From positions 1 through 64,000 of the forward strand of contig NZ_BILX01000024.1 of assembly GCF_004000785.1 (NCBI RefSeq): 64,000 bases of DNA, read 5' to 3'. Origin of the DNA: Paenibacillus ehimensis NBRC 15659. Lineage in GTDB: Bacteria; Bacillota; Bacilli; Paenibacillales; NBRC-103111. How positions within the stretch are numbered: the stretch's first letter is position 1; each line of letters starts with the position of its first letter. Position numbers and translations under genes: made by a program. Positions 50,913 through 60,867 of the stretch are shown in pieces. The notes under the pieces are model-generated. The model saw only the letters and a program-made list of their open reading frames with translations, ran no database searches and was not told the origin of the DNA.

Positions 50913-52150
50913 GTGAACAAAGCATTGCCGCTCGTGCTCGGCTGCACGCTAACGCTAACTCTTGCCGCTTGCAGCGGCGGTGTGGTCGGTCGCGGAGAGG
51001 GGCGCGCGAAAGACGCGAGTCAGCCCTCCGCCACCGCGCAAGAAGCGGGAAATCCGTCTGCTAAGGGCGGCAAAAAGACCGTGGTGCTGGCCACCTCGGG
51101 CAGCTCGGATTATTTCACAGCCGCCAAAAAGAAATACGAGGAGAAGCATCCGAATATCGAGATCCGGATTAAAGACTATCGCGGTGAAGGGAGGCTGGAC
51201 GAACAGCAATACGAGAAAATCATCGCCAGGATGAACACGGAGCTGTTATCCGGCAAAGAGGCGGCCGATCTCATCGTATTGGACCCGTTTCCCGTAAGCA
51301 AATACGTCAACAAAAAAATGCTGGCCAACCTGAGCGAAATGATGGAGAAGGACCTGTCGTTCCCGAAAGATCAAGTGTACGGCAACCTTCTGGACGGCCT
51401 CAAGCTGAACGGCAGCCTTTATTATATGCCGATGTCCTTCTATATGGGTTTTCTGTGGAAGACAACTACTCTGCGTTGGTGGATGAGGTAAACCGCAAGG
51501 CCGATTTCGAGTCCGGGGCTTTTACCGGTATGCTTCAGCGGGTGAAAACGTTATTTGATGAAAACGTCTTTACGGAACAAAATGAAGGCGTTGAAGGCTA
51601 TTTCAGTTACCGAGCCCAGATCGGATCGTTGAAGGATTATTTCAGCTTTCCGGTGCAGTATCATGAGAAGGGAAAGCTGTATCAACGGCCCGTTCCGGAC
51701 GGGAACCGTACCGGAGCTTATTTCTCCACATTTTACGACCTCGGCGTTTACGACAAATCTCCGGTGAAGCCGGAAGCATGGGATTTTATCAAGTTTCTGT
51801 TGTCCGAAGAGATGCAGGAGCTCACCAATACACAGGACCGGGACGAATCTTATTTGGGCTTTCCGATGAACAAAGCGGTGCTTGAGCGGCAGCTGAAGCG
51901 GCTTCAGCAAGACGGCAAGTTCGAAGCGGAAGTCGAATCTCAAAAGTTCAAAACGATCAAAGTCTCGGAAGCGGACATCCAAGTGCTCAAGCAAACCATT
52001 TCCTCGGCGAATAAACTTCGTTCGAAGAAGAGCTCCAAGATCGAGGATGTGATTACGGAGGAGTCCAAAGCATTTTTTACCGGACAAAAAACAGCCGAAG
52101 CGGTAGCCAAGCTGATCCAAAATAAGGTCACGACGTACTTGAACGAATGA
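50913..52150 (+). pseudogene. second substrate-binding lipoprotein with internal deletion
   Basis: GTG start with AAAGGAGG seven bases upstream, lipobox LAAC. The N-terminal part closely parallels the paralogue at 41240-42619 (KYEEKHPNIEI, YVNKKMLANLSEMMEKD), but after YYMPMSFYMGF about 50 residues corresponding to the paralogue's GLVGDEEA to NEMVK stretch are missing and the frame changes. The C-terminal half (NYSALVDEVNRK to TTYLNE) is open in the new frame. The product would be a truncated protein. Confidence 0.75.
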
Positions 52151-52160
52151 AAGGGCATGG

Positions 52161-52194
52161 ACGCGGGGGGCGTAATGGGCTTTCCCGCGTTTTT
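52161..52194 (+). terminator. intercistronic hairpin before the permeases
   Basis: ACGCGGG (52161-52167) pairs with CCCGCGT (52184-52190), followed by TTTTT. Like the hairpin at 13.1 kb it lies between binding-protein and permease genes and may reduce permease expression. Confidence 0.6.
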
Positions 52195-52208
52195 GCATGG
52201 AGACCGGC

Positions 52209-53078
52209 ATGAAAATTTCCGCATTCCTCAACAAAGACACGGTACTGGCTCTGCTGTTCCTTGCGCCGAGCGTGAGCGGGTTTGCTCTCTTTTATGCGAT
52301 CCCGTTCGCGATGGGGCTCGTTTATTCCTTTACGGACGGCACGATGGACGGAAATTTTGCTGGTTTTGCCAATTATCAGGCGCTGCTGGCCAGCGGTTCG
52401 TTTCGGAAGGCCGCGTGGAATACCGCGCTCTTTACCTTCGTCAGCGTACCGCTGATGGTGACCGCATCTTTAGGGCTGGCGCAGTTGTTGAACGAAAACG
52501 TGTTTTTCCGTCAATGGCTGAGAACATCCTACATTTTACCGCTTGTCGTGCCGGTCGCCTCGATCGTGCTGATCTGGCAAATCGGCTTCGACTGGAACGG
52601 CACGGTCAACGAGTGGCTGCATCGCTTCGGGATGCAGCGGATCGACTGGATGAAATCGGAATGGGCCATCGTTGTCATCACGGTGATTTATGTATGGAAG
52701 AACATCGGATATAACATGATTTTGTTTTTGGCGGGGGTTCAAGCGATTCCCGAAAGCTATTATGAAATCGCCCGTCTCGAAGGGGCGGGTCCATTCGCGA
52801 AGCTGCGGATTACTCTTGTTTATTTAATACCGACGATGTTTTTCGTCGTCCTGATGTCGATTATGAACTCGTTCAAAGTGTTCAGGGAATCGTATTTGCT
52901 GGCAGGCGGTTACCCGCACGACAGCATTTATATGCTCCAGCATTACATGAACAATATGTTTCTTTCGCTCGATATTCAAAAGCTGACAGCCGCAGCAAGC
53001 CTGATGGTCGGCTGTATTATGATCATCGCGCTTAGCTTATTCAGGATGGAGCGCGGTTTTCGGAGGTTCATGGAATGA
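52209..53078 (+). CDS. sugar ABC permease (MalF/UgpA type)
   Basis: 289 residues, six helices, with the EAA loop YYEIARLEGAGPFAKLRITL near residue 185. ATG 52209 is preferred (GGAG six bases before) over 52197. It pairs with the next permease (ATGA overlap). Its binding protein is now either the broken paralogue just upstream or the intact one at 41.2 kb. Confidence 0.85.
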   Translation: MKISAFLNKDTVLALLFLAPSVSGFALFYAIPFAMGLVYSFTDGTMDGNFAGFANYQALLASGSFRKAAWNTALFTFVSVPLMVTASLGLAQLLNENVFFRQWLRTSYILPLVVPVASIVLIWQIGFDWNGTVNEWLHRFGMQRIDWMKSEWAIVVITVIYVWKNIGYNMILFLAGVQAIPESYYEIARLEGAGPFAKLRITLVYLIPTMFFVVLMSIMNSFKVFRESYLLAGGYPHDSIYMLQHYMNNMFLSLDIQKLTAAASLMVGCIMIIALSLFRMERGFRRFME

Positions 53079-53965
53079 AGCTGGGGGAGAAGAAAGCGGC
53101 GCTGCTGCGAACATGGCTGATGACCTTCGTGCTGCTCGTCCTTGCTCTGGTGATGCTGTTCCCCATTGGGATTACCTTTACGAATTCGCTCATGACGGAG
53201 CGCGAGATCCGGATTAACTACGATTTGGTCGGAAAGATGCTGGACGCGGATTCCGGGAGACAGCACGAATTTGTCAATTTAAAGCTCATACCCGACTGGG
53301 TATCGCTTGAGCAATTTGACAAAGTGCTTGTCCAGTCTCCGAAGTTTTTGTTCTTGTTTTGGAACTCCGTGCTCATGGTCGTGCCGATCGTATTCGGACA
53401 AACGGCCGTTGCCGCCTTGGCGGCCTATGCTTTCGCCATGCTTCGGTTTCCCGGCAGGGACGCGTTGTTTCTTATTTATATTATGGCGATGCTGATGCCG
53501 TTTCAGGTGACACTGGTACCTAACTATATCATGGCCGACGAGCTCGGCATCCTGAACAGCGCCGCCGCCATTATTTTGCCGGGCGTGTTCGCGACCTACG
53601 GCGTATTCCTGCTGCGGCAGTTCATGCTGCACATCCCCGCTCCGCTGCTCGAAGCCGCCCGGCTGGACGGGGCGGGAGCCGGAAGGATCTTCTTCACGAT
53701 CGTTCTGCCGCTGGTGAAGCCGGGACTGGCTGCCCTGACGGTCTTGTTGTTTGTGGATTACTGGAACATGGTCGAGCAGCCGCTTATTTTTTTGGATGAT
53801 CCGCTCCGGCATCCGTTATCCGTCTATTTGGCGAGCATTCAGGAGGGAGCACGGGGCGTAGGCTTTGCTGCTTCGTTGCTCTACATGAGCCCGGTTGTTC
53901 TGCTGTTTCTGTATGCGGAATCTTATTTTGTCAGAGGAATCCAGTCATCCGGCATTAAAGGATAG
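53075..53965 (+). CDS. sugar ABC permease (MalG/UgpE type)
   Basis: 296 residues with the EAA loop LLEAARLDGAGAGRIFFTIV around residue 188 and an extended loop after TM1 (residues 50-85). Forms the second half of the importer channel with the preceding subunit. No ATPase gene follows; a shared ATPase is expected. Confidence 0.85.
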   Translation: MKLGEKKAALLRTWLMTFVLLVLALVMLFPIGITFTNSLMTEREIRINYDLVGKMLDADSGRQHEFVNLKLIPDWVSLEQFDKVLVQSPKFLFLFWNSVLMVVPIVFGQTAVAALAAYAFAMLRFPGRDALFLIYIMAMLMPFQVTLVPNYIMADELGILNSAAAIILPGVFATYGVFLLRQFMLHIPAPLLEAARLDGAGAGRIFFTIVLPLVKPGLAALTVLLFVDYWNMVEQPLIFLDDPLRHPLSVYLASIQEGARGVGFAASLLYMSPVVLLFLYAESYFVRGIQSSGIKG

Positions 53966-53970
53966 GAGAG

Positions 53971-55125
53971 ATGCATACGGTGGAGCCGCAAGGGATGGAG
54001 CTGGCGGAGGCTCGGAAAAAACGAAAATTGGTGGCGGTATCGGGGGTATTCTTCGGTCTGCTGCTTGTGCTCACGTTATTCAGCAATACGCTGCAGGCGA
54101 TCACGCTGCCCAAGGTACGGACGGAAACGCCGGTTAAGGGAAAGCTGGTGCATAGCATCGAAGCGAGCGGCACGCTAAAGCCGGTGGAGGAAGCCGAGTT
54201 AAAGAACGAGACCGGCTGGAAGGTGAAGGCCGTTCATGTGAAGGCGGGGGATGCCGTCGTCAAGGATCAGCCGTTGATTACGTATGACAGCAAACCGGCG
54301 GAGCGGCAAATTGCGGATGAGCAAACTGCCTTAAAGCAGCAAAAGCTGCAGCTGGAAGGGCTGTTCGAAAGCTTCGTCGAAGTGAACCGGAACGGGGACT
54401 CCACGGCGATCGGCAAGGCCAAGCGGGACATCGAATCGCGGCAGCTCGACATTGATGTCCGTGAGCGCAAGATTCAGGCTTTACAAGAAGACTTGGCGGC
54501 CCAGCGTCAAATTATAGCTCCGTTTGATGGAATCGTCACAAGCGTCCGCGCGACCGAGGGGCTTCCTTCTACGCCGGGCCAGTCGGTTGTCCGCGTGTCC
54601 AATGCGAGCCGGGGCTACGGCATGTCCGTGCCGGTGGCGGCCGATCTCGCAGCGCTTCTGTCCGTCGGGGAAAAGATCGAGGTGGAGGTGAAGGACCAAA
54701 CGGTCCAAGTGATGGAAGGCCGGATTGTGGAAATCGCCGATACGCAAATGGAGCTGGCCGGTGGCGCAGGGGAGAAGCAAGATGCACCTCCGGTCATGAA
54801 AACGATCCGCATTGCCGTTCAGGGCGAAGGCCTGAAAGGAGGGGAGCGGGCGGCTATCCGGCTGCTAAAATCGGTGTCTGCTGACGAGCAGCTTTTGATT
54901 TCGAACGAGGCCATCCACAAGGATCGCGAGGGGAAATTCGTTTATGTGATCGAAGAGAGGAAGGGCCCGCTCGGCAACGGCTTTTATGTGCGCAAGAGCT
55001 ATATTCGGACCGCCGATGCGAACACGAATCAGAGCGCTGTCCGGGAAGGCATCTTTCCGACCGATCAAGTCATCGTCGAAAGCAGCGAGCCTTTGCAGGC
55101 GGGGAACCGGGTACGGCTGCAATAA
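53971..55125 (+). CDS. HlyD/RND-type membrane fusion protein
   Basis: 384 residues: N-terminal membrane anchor (about 22-45), lipoyl-like halves (IEASGTLKPVEEAELKNETGW and APFDGIVTSVRATEG) around a coiled coil (QTALKQQKLQLEG to QEDLAAQR), then a beta-barrel region. Such adaptors in Firmicutes work with MacB-type or similar transporters; none follows in the window, so its partner may be the ABC permeases before it or lie elsewhere. AGGAGAG is immediately before the ATG. Confidence 0.75.
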   Translation: MHTVEPQGMELAEARKKRKLVAVSGVFFGLLLVLTLFSNTLQAITLPKVRTETPVKGKLVHSIEASGTLKPVEEAELKNETGWKVKAVHVKAGDAVVKDQPLITYDSKPAERQIADEQTALKQQKLQLEGLFESFVEVNRNGDSTAIGKAKRDIESRQLDIDVRERKIQALQEDLAAQRQIIAPFDGIVTSVRATEGLPSTPGQSVVRVSNASRGYGMSVPVAADLAALLSVGEKIEVEVKDQTVQVMEGRIVEIADTQMELAGGAGEKQDAPPVMKTIRIAVQGEGLKGGERAAIRLLKSVSADEQLLISNEAIHKDREGKFVYVIEERKGPLGNGFYVRKSYIRTADANTNQSAVREGIFPTDQVIVESSEPLQAGNRVRLQ

Positions 55126-55129
55126 CGGG

Positions 55130-55168
55130 AAAGGCCCCTCCGCTAATGTGAAGCAGAAGGGCCTTTTT
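55130..55168. terminator. bidirectional terminator
   Basis: AAAGGCCC (55130-55137) pairs with GGGCCTTT (55159-55166), followed by T; an A run on the other side suits the convergent chemoreceptor gene. Confidence 0.8.
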
Positions 55169-55185
55169 GTGACTGAGGCAGAGGG

Positions 55186-56898
55186 CTAGCTCTTAAACCG
55201 CAGCGTAATGTCATGCATTTCTTGAGCCATCTTCGTCAGCGCATTGACGGCATCCGATATTTCCTCCATCGTGGCGAGCTGCTCTTCCGAAGCGGCGGCT
55301 ACGCTCTCCGTCTTCGAGAAGGCGGCTTCCGAGATGCTCTTCATCTGATGGAGGGAAGCCGTGATCTGCTCGGTACCGGCCGACATTTCCTCCGAAGCGG
55401 CAGATACCTCTTGCATTTGATTGGCCACTTCTTGAACCGCAACCAAGATGTTGCGGAAGGCTTCTCCGGCTTCCTTCATGACGACCGTGCCGTTCTCGAC
55501 TTCCCGGCTTCCTTTGTCCATCGCCACGACCGCTGTCTTGGTCTCGCTTTGAATCTGCTTAATGATGCCGGAAATTTGCTCGGCCGATTGGCGCGATTGC
55601 TCGGCCAGCTTCCGCACCTCGTCTGCCACGACGGCGAAGCCCCGCCCGTGCTCTCCGGCTCTTGCCGCTTCGATAGCGGCATTGAGGGCAAGCAGATTCG
55701 TTTGTGCGGAAATATCCGTAATCACGTCGACGATCTGTCCGATCTCTTGGGAGCGGATTCCCAATTGATGGACCATCTGGGCGGATTCGCTGACCGACGT
55801 GCGGATCAAGTCCATCTGGGACACCGCATTTTGGATCGATGTATTGCCTTCTGCGGCTTCTCTGGAAGCCTCTACGGACATCGCGGAGACGCTGCTGGAA
55901 AATTCGGCGATCCGGTTAATGCCGGTTGCCATTTCCTCCATGGCCCGAACGCTTTCCGCCGTGCTTTGATATTGTTGATCGGCGCCGCCGGCAATTTCTT
56001 GAATTGCTTGCACCACCTGGTTGGTCGATTGGGCGGATTGTTCGGAGCTGGCAAGCAATTGCTCCGAGCTGGCGGACAAATTTTGCGCTTCCATGCTAAT
56101 CTTTACGATAAGCGCTCTCAGACCGGCAATCATCCCGTTAAAATCGCTGGTAAGCAGACCGATTTCGTCTCGGGACCGATAGGTGCCGCTGACCGTCAGA
56201 TCGCCGTCTTGCGCTTGGGCCATCAATTGTTGAATGTGGCGGATCGGGCGAGTGATCATGCTTGCTATGCCATAGCCGATCAACGAACAAAGCAGCACGG
56301 CCAATAAAGTTACGACGACGATAACCGTCGTAGCGAATTTGGAGCTTTGAATGCTTTTCTCGTAGAACGCTTTCGCGTCTTCTTCGTTGTATTTGACGAC
56401 ATTTTCCAGATTCTTGATCATCTCGGCGCGGATCGGCTTGAAGGAGGTGACGTATTCTTTATACGCCTCTTCTTTTTGGTTTGCGACCGCGAACGCGTCG
56501 ACTTTTTTCTTGGCTTCGTTATTTTTCGGGATCAAATTGATAAAGGCCTGATACTGCTCCTGCGCCCGCTCCGATAATGGAAGCTGCTCCAGCTGCTTGC
56601 GCACCGCTTGGTTTTTGTCCCGCGTTTGGGCAATTTGCTGCTGGATTTGCTTGATGAACGCTTCGTCCTTGGTGAGCAGCATTTCAAGCTGCAGGGAATC
56701 CATCTGGGAGTTGCCGAACAGCAAAGCTTCGACAAGAGTGTTGGGAACCAACTTCTCCTCGTACATGGCGCGCGCGTTGTTCCCCATCGTATTCATGACC
56801 ACGTAACCGGTAATGCCGATAACCAGCAGAAATACGATCGCGAGGCCGAGCAGCCCCAAAATTTTGGTGCGGATTTTTACATTTTGTAGAAACAGCAT
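55186..56898 (-). CDS. methyl-accepting chemotaxis protein
   Basis: 570 residues: TM1 about 10-32, four-helix-bundle sensor (33-190), TM2 about 192-215, HAMP, and the long signalling hairpin containing [20 protein letters not shown] and [16 protein letters not shown], with VARAAEE-type adaptation helices. It senses an external ligand and controls CheA. ATG 56898 fits the start of TM1; readings further upstream (to 57144) would translate the riboswitch. Expression is predicted to be controlled by the cyclic-di-GMP riboswitch in its leader. Confidence 0.9.
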   Translation of the reverse strand: MLFLQNVKIRTKILGLLGLAIVFLLVIGITGYVVMNTMGNNARAMYEEKLVPNTLVEALLFGNSQMDSLQLEMLLTKDEAFIKQIQQQIAQTRDKNQAVRKQLEQLPLSERAQEQYQAFINLIPKNNEAKKKVDAFAVANQKEEAYKEYVTSFKPIRAEMIKNLENVVKYNEEDAKAFYEKSIQSSKFATTVIVVVTLLAVLLCSLIGYGIASMITRPIRHIQQLMAQAQDGDLTVSGTYRSRDEIGLLTSDFNGMIAGLRALIVKISMEAQNLSASSEQLLASSEQSAQSTNQVVQAIQEIAGGADQQYQSTAESVRAMEEMATGINRIAEFSSSVSAMSVEASREAAEGNTSIQNAVSQMDLIRTSVSESAQMVHQLGIRSQEIGQIVDVITDISAQTNLLALNAAIEAARAGEHGRGFAVVADEVRKLAEQSRQSAEQISGIIKQIQSETKTAVVAMDKGSREVENGTVVMKEAGEAFRNILVAVQEVANQMQEVSAASEEMSAGTEQITASLHQMKSISEAAFSKTESVAAASEEQLATMEEISDAVNALTKMAQEMHDITLRFKS

Positions 56899-56932
56899 CT
56901 CCCAAGCATCCTCCATGGCGTTAAAGTGGAAT

Positions 56933-56960
56933 AAAAAAGCCATCCCGAAAAAAAGGATGG
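56933..56960 (-). terminator. riboswitch expression-platform terminator
   Basis: On the minus strand CCATCC (56960-56955) pairs with GGATGG (56945-56940), followed by six U (56938-56933). It lies between aptamer and ribosome site of the chemoreceptor gene. Confidence 0.8.
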
Positions 56961-56965
56961 ACGGA

Positions 56966-57060
56966 TCCCAAATTTCGGCGGCCCGGCTGCCGTAGATTGA
57001 ATCTCTCCGTAGGCCCGTGGCTTTGCGTCCTTTTCTTTCGAAAAGTTTGCCATTGTCGTA
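56966..57060 (-). ncRNA. cyclic-di-GMP-I (GEMM-I) riboswitch
   Basis: The minus strand contains GACGCAAAGCCACGGGCC, then ACGG, AGATTC and GGCAGCCGGGCCGCCG, the highly conserved P1b/P2 and tetraloop-receptor parts of GEMM-I. The order and spacing match the family closely. A terminator follows (56933-56960), so ligand binding should switch transcription into the chemoreceptor gene on or off. Whether c-di-GMP activates or represses cannot be read with certainty. Confidence 0.9.
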
Positions 57061-57095
57061 TTTTGTCGCATTATGGATGTGTAGCTTTCCGCCAA

Positions 57096-57124
57096 AGTAT
57101 AATATAGCCCTGCGGAAAAGACAA
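57096..57124 (-). promoter_or_regulatory. promoter of the riboswitch-chemoreceptor transcript
   Basis: On the minus strand TTGTCT (57124-57119) and TATACT (57101-57096), spacer 17. Start near 57089 gives about 30 bases before the aptamer core. Confidence 0.6.
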
Positions 57125-57269
57125 GACTTTTTAACTAAACCCAAATGCTTACACCCGGACGAGGCAGGAATCCATTGATAGGATTAATGTCGTATGAAAA
57201 TGGAAATTAATACCTGTTTTCGGCTGATATCACGGACTTTCGACATAGAAAAATATTTTTCGTCATGGT

Positions 57270-57298
57270 TTGACAAAAATCGAAGTCTGGTTTATTCT
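57270..57298 (+). promoter_or_regulatory. promoter of the BMP-family gene
   Basis: TTGACA (57270-57275) and TATTCT (57293-57298), spacer 17. The 445-base gap 56899-57343 holds this, the riboswitch and its promoter. Confidence 0.6.
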
Positions 57299-57343
57299 CG
57301 GTTGTGTCCGGACAAAACATTTTTTGGAATGAGGGAAAGCATC

Positions 57344-58375
57344 TTGAGAAAACTTCTTTCAAAACTGGCTTTGTCGAGTTTAGCCATCATGATCCTCATA
57401 TTTTCATCCGGCTTCTCAAGTGCGGAGGCCAGCAATGAGCACGCGAAGAAACAGAAAAAGCTTAAAGTTGCTTTGCTGCTGCCCGGTCCTGCCAATGACG
57501 GAGGCTTTATGGAATCCGCTTACCGCGGACTGATGAAAGCGAAGGAAGACTTCCGCCTGAAAGCGACCTATGTGGACAATGTCCCGCACGATACGGCGAA
57601 AATTGCCGACGAGCTGCGCAAGCTGGCCAAGAAGAAGCCCGATATGATCATCGCCCATGCCGGGCAAAGCTCGGAAGCCGTAAAGTTGGTCTCCAAGGAA
57701 TTCCCGAAAATTAAATTTGTAAATACGCAAACGAACCTGACTGGCGATAACCTGTCCAGCTACCAAGTGAAGCAGGAAGAATCCGCATGGCTTGCCGGTG
57801 CTGCCGCAGGGCTGCTGACCAAATCCAATGTCGTGTCGCATATTTCCGGCGCGCGGGTAACTCCCGGATTTCATGGGCGTGCCGCATTTGCCGGGGGCTT
57901 GAAATACACGAATCCGAATGCAACGTTCCTGACCACCTTCACCGGCAACCAGGACGATGCCGCTTTGGCTAAAAAAGTCGCGCAAGCGCAAATCGCTGCC
58001 GGCTCGGATATGATCTTCACGATGTTGAACGTCGCCCGTTCGGGCGTGACGGAAGCCGCGCGCGATAATGGCGTGTTCCAATTCGGCAACGTCCGCGATT
58101 ATTATGCGGATGCGCCCGACGTCTTCATTGGCTCCGCGGTTTCCGATGCCAGCTTCACGGTATACGGCGCAATCAAGGATCTGGCCGAAGGCAACTGGAA
58201 GCCGAACAACGTCGTGAAGATCGGACTCGAAAATCCGGATGCGGTCCGTCTGGCGCTTGCTCCAACCGTTCCGCAGGAAGTGAAGGACAAGATCGCCGAA
58301 TTTACGGAGAAAATCAAATCCGGTGAAATTGTAATTCCTTCGCAATATACGGGGCCTGACTTTGAAGTAAAATAA
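57344..58375 (+). CDS. BMP-family substrate-binding protein (Med-like)
   Basis: 343 residues from TTG 57344, with GAGGG nine bases upstream; an in-frame ATG lies 15 bases earlier with a poorer site. Signal peptide (about 1-29), then a basic-membrane-protein/Med-like domain: VALLLPGPANDGGFMESAYRGL, IAHAGQSSEAVKL, HISGARVTPGFHGR. BMP proteins bind nucleosides or serve as regulators (B. subtilis Med). No permease genes are adjacent, so a stand-alone binding role is likely. Strong terminator follows. Confidence 0.78.
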   Translation: MRKLLSKLALSSLAIMILIFSSGFSSAEASNEHAKKQKKLKVALLLPGPANDGGFMESAYRGLMKAKEDFRLKATYVDNVPHDTAKIADELRKLAKKKPDMIIAHAGQSSEAVKLVSKEFPKIKFVNTQTNLTGDNLSSYQVKQEESAWLAGAAAGLLTKSNVVSHISGARVTPGFHGRAAFAGGLKYTNPNATFLTTFTGNQDDAALAKKVAQAQIAAGSDMIFTMLNVARSGVTEAARDNGVFQFGNVRDYYADAPDVFIGSAVSDASFTVYGAIKDLAEGNWKPNNVVKIGLENPDAVRLALAPTVPQEVKDKIAEFTEKIKSGEIVIPSQYTGPDFEVK

Positions 58376-58389
58376 ACGTGCCACATGGA

Positions 58390-58436
58390 AACAAGCACTG
58401 CGGTATTTACTTACTGCCGGGTGCTTGTTTTTTTTG
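58390..58436 (+). terminator. intrinsic terminator after the BMP gene
   Basis: AACAAGCAC (58390-58398) pairs with GTGCTTGTT (58421-58429), inner CGG/CCG, then seven T residues. Confidence 0.88.
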
Positions 58437-58550
58437 TGATGAAACTTACAATCCGTTCCTAAAACTAACATTTTACTGGGGAGCGGCCGATAAAAGGTAG
58501 AGTTCGTTTTCGGGCAAACTTAACGTTACAATTGCATAGGAGGAGAGGGC

Positions 58551-58942
58551 ATGGGGGACTTCCGGGCGCTTCAAATTTCAAGGGCATCTGTCCGCTGCTT
58601 GCGGACGCGCGATTACCCTGTCGTGTCCGACCGGGACGAGCAGCATGAGCATAGCGTGCATGATCTGAAGATCATTCAAGAGATTTACCGGCTCTTGCCG
58701 GATCGGAAGAGATTTGCCGCTATCTGGCTTCGGATGATATGTTTATTCAGGAAACAGCCATTGTGTTTATAAGGGATAGAAATTACACGCCGGCGGCCCG
58801 CATCTTGTTCGAGGTTGCCCAAACCGGGATGCCTAACGGCAGGATGGCAGCGATCTCCGCGCTGAAGCAATTCCGTACGGAGGAAAGCAAACGGCTTCTG
58901 AAGGAATTGGAAGCGCTGCTGCCCGAACATTATTTTACGTAG
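58551..58942 (+). pseudogene. helical repeat-like gene, frames disrupted
   Basis: AGGAGGAGAG precedes ATG 58551, so a gene begins here. The first frame runs to about 58770, but after about 58690 another frame gives EEICRYLASDDMFIQETAIVFIRD and ARILFEVAQTGMPNGRMAAI to the stop at 58942, which looks like HEAT-type helices. No single frame is continuous; one or more indels are likely. The next gene starts 11 bases later. Confidence 0.45.
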
Positions 58943-58953
58943 GAGTGACAGAA

Positions 58954-60744
58954 TTGGAACACGTACATACCGAAGAAGAACATCGTTTTCCTTCGCCTGA
59001 GCAGGATTTCGAAATTTATAAGGCGGCCCGCAGTGAAGGGGATTTTCAGCACGCTTTATACCATCTGGCCTGTGCCTTGTCGACCGATCCGTCCAATACC
59101 GAATGGCTCGGTTCCCTTAACGAGTGGATGAATTCGGGGGAGGATCTGCTTCCTTATGTGCCGGTCGAGGAGAACAATTATTTCGCCGTCATGGCGGTAA
59201 GGGCGTATATTTATGCCCGGGTGAACAACTTTAACGAAGCTTTCGGGCTCTTGGGACAGGTGATCAAAGTAAAGCCCGAGGTCCCTTATCTGGTGTGGGT
59301 TTGCGAATGGGAGCCGCAAATTGCAAACGTGGATGAAATCGATGAAAATACGATGCTTGTATTCTTCGGCGGAGTGATGAGATCCGTTGATCTGCTCGAA
59401 GGAAACGAACGGCGCAAGGTGCTGGCCGCTTTGGTGTCCGTGCTTCGAAAGATGTGCGAGACCCGTCCTAAAGCTTATATGCTGTTCTGGCTGCTCTCCT
59501 CGATGTACCGGAGACAAGAGGATGTTCTGGCCGCATTTGCGGCAGCCAAAACGGCCTACAAGCTGAACAAATGTTGGAACACGGCCATTGGCATGGCGTT
59601 ATGCTTCAAAGCCCAAGGCAACATCCGCAAGGCGGCCGGCTTTTATAAGAAAGCGGGCAGGCTCGACCCCGGCAATGAAGCGGGCTACCTGGATCTGGGA
59701 GACATGTATCTGGAAAACGATTTGTACAAAAAAGCGCTGAAAGCTTACATTAAGGCCGCAGAGATCCGGCCCGGTCACGAATGGGCGATCCCGTCGATCC
59801 TTTATTGCGAGTATATGCTCAAAAAAGACGCCGAGCGATTGGGAAAAATCGAAGCTTACTATAAAGCGAACGCTTCGAACGGCAGAGCGAGACAGCTGCT
59901 GAAACCGTTATTGCCGGGCTCCGAACTTCCTTTTGTCGATTATATCCCGGAGCCGCAGGAAGCGACCATTAACGTGCTGCGCCAAGTGGCGGAGCAAAAC
60001 CCGGATCTGGAAAGCGGCGGGTCGATCAGCCTGACGATTAACCATCTGGAGGCGCCGAGCGCGATCCGTGCGATGGAGCTCTATTTGAACAAATTCGGCA
60101 GAAGCGCTAACCCGCCCAAGCTGAATTTGACCATCGACAACGTCCCGGAGCCGGATCCAAGGCAGGCGATCGCCGAGAACGGCGCGATGTTATGGAGCTA
60201 TGACGGGGTAAACGCACAGCCGGCCATGCCCAAACCGTCGGGTCAAGCGGCAGACGCCGTACGCCGATTGGCGGTTACACCGTACCAGATCGAGGATTGG
60301 TACCGCATCGCCGGCGAAATTGCCCAAAGTCTCACCACCGCGCATCTGCCGGACTTATTCGCCGTCTTGACTCATCCGCCGGAACCGCCTGAACAGATAT
60401 CAAGCTGGCGCTGGCTCCAGCGCATTCAGTACGCGGCGGTATTCCTTATGGCGCGGCTTAGCCCGACCAAGCCTTCCGAGCCGTTGCTGTCCCTATGCTA
60501 CGGTCAGTCGGACTGGCCGGTCAATGCGGCGGTGACCGTATTGGCTTATCAAGCGCAAGGCGATCCTGAGCTGGAACAAGCGGTATCCGCAGTGTTTCTC
60601 CAGCTCGTGGAGCGGATTCCGAATGAAGGCTATTGCTTCTTTAGTTATGCGCTGCTTTGCAGCTGGCTGCGGCTTCCGTCCATTGATGATAAGCTAAGAG
60701 AACAGTTAGAGCAATGGAAAAGCGATCTGGAGCAGCGGGAATAG
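58954..60744 (+). CDS. tetratricopeptide repeat protein of unknown function
   Basis: 596 residues, no signal peptide. TTG 58954 has AGGAG eight bases upstream; GTG 58945 touches the same site. The middle holds TPR units: AFAAAKTAYKLNKCWNTAIG, AGFYKKAGRLDPGNEAGYLD, KALKAYIKAAEIRPGHEWAI. The C-terminal third is different and includes a beta-rich part (SLTINHLEAPSAIRAMELYL). Probably a scaffold or regulatory protein in the cytoplasm; function unknown. May form an operon with the disrupted gene before it. Confidence 0.65.
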   Translation: MEHVHTEEEHRFPSPEQDFEIYKAARSEGDFQHALYHLACALSTDPSNTEWLGSLNEWMNSGEDLLPYVPVEENNYFAVMAVRAYIYARVNNFNEAFGLLGQVIKVKPEVPYLVWVCEWEPQIANVDEIDENTMLVFFGGVMRSVDLLEGNERRKVLAALVSVLRKMCETRPKAYMLFWLLSSMYRRQEDVLAAFAAAKTAYKLNKCWNTAIGMALCFKAQGNIRKAAGFYKKAGRLDPGNEAGYLDLGDMYLENDLYKKALKAYIKAAEIRPGHEWAIPSILYCEYMLKKDAERLGKIEAYYKANASNGRARQLLKPLLPGSELPFVDYIPEPQEATINVLRQVAEQNPDLESGGSISLTINHLEAPSAIRAMELYLNKFGRSANPPKLNLTIDNVPEPDPRQAIAENGAMLWSYDGVNAQPAMPKPSGQAADAVRRLAVTPYQIEDWYRIAGEIAQSLTTAHLPDLFAVLTHPPEPPEQISSWRWLQRIQYAAVFLMARLSPTKPSEPLLSLCYGQSDWPVNAAVTVLAYQAQGDPELEQAVSAVFLQLVERIPNEGYCFFSYALLCSWLRLPSIDDKLREQLEQWKSDLEQRE

Positions 60745-60761
60745 GCTGATTGCCCATGTAT

Positions 60762-60788
60762 GACCGATTCGGGAGGATCGGTCTTTTT
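60762..60788 (+). terminator. intrinsic terminator after the TPR gene
   Basis: GACCGAT (60762-60768) pairs with ATCGGTC (60777-60783), then TTTTT. Confidence 0.8.
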
Positions 60789-60867
60789 CGTTTGAACTGT
60801 ATAACGACGAACCGAAATCCCCGGTTATTTGTCATATTGTCGTAACGCGATAGGGGGTGAGCAAGAG

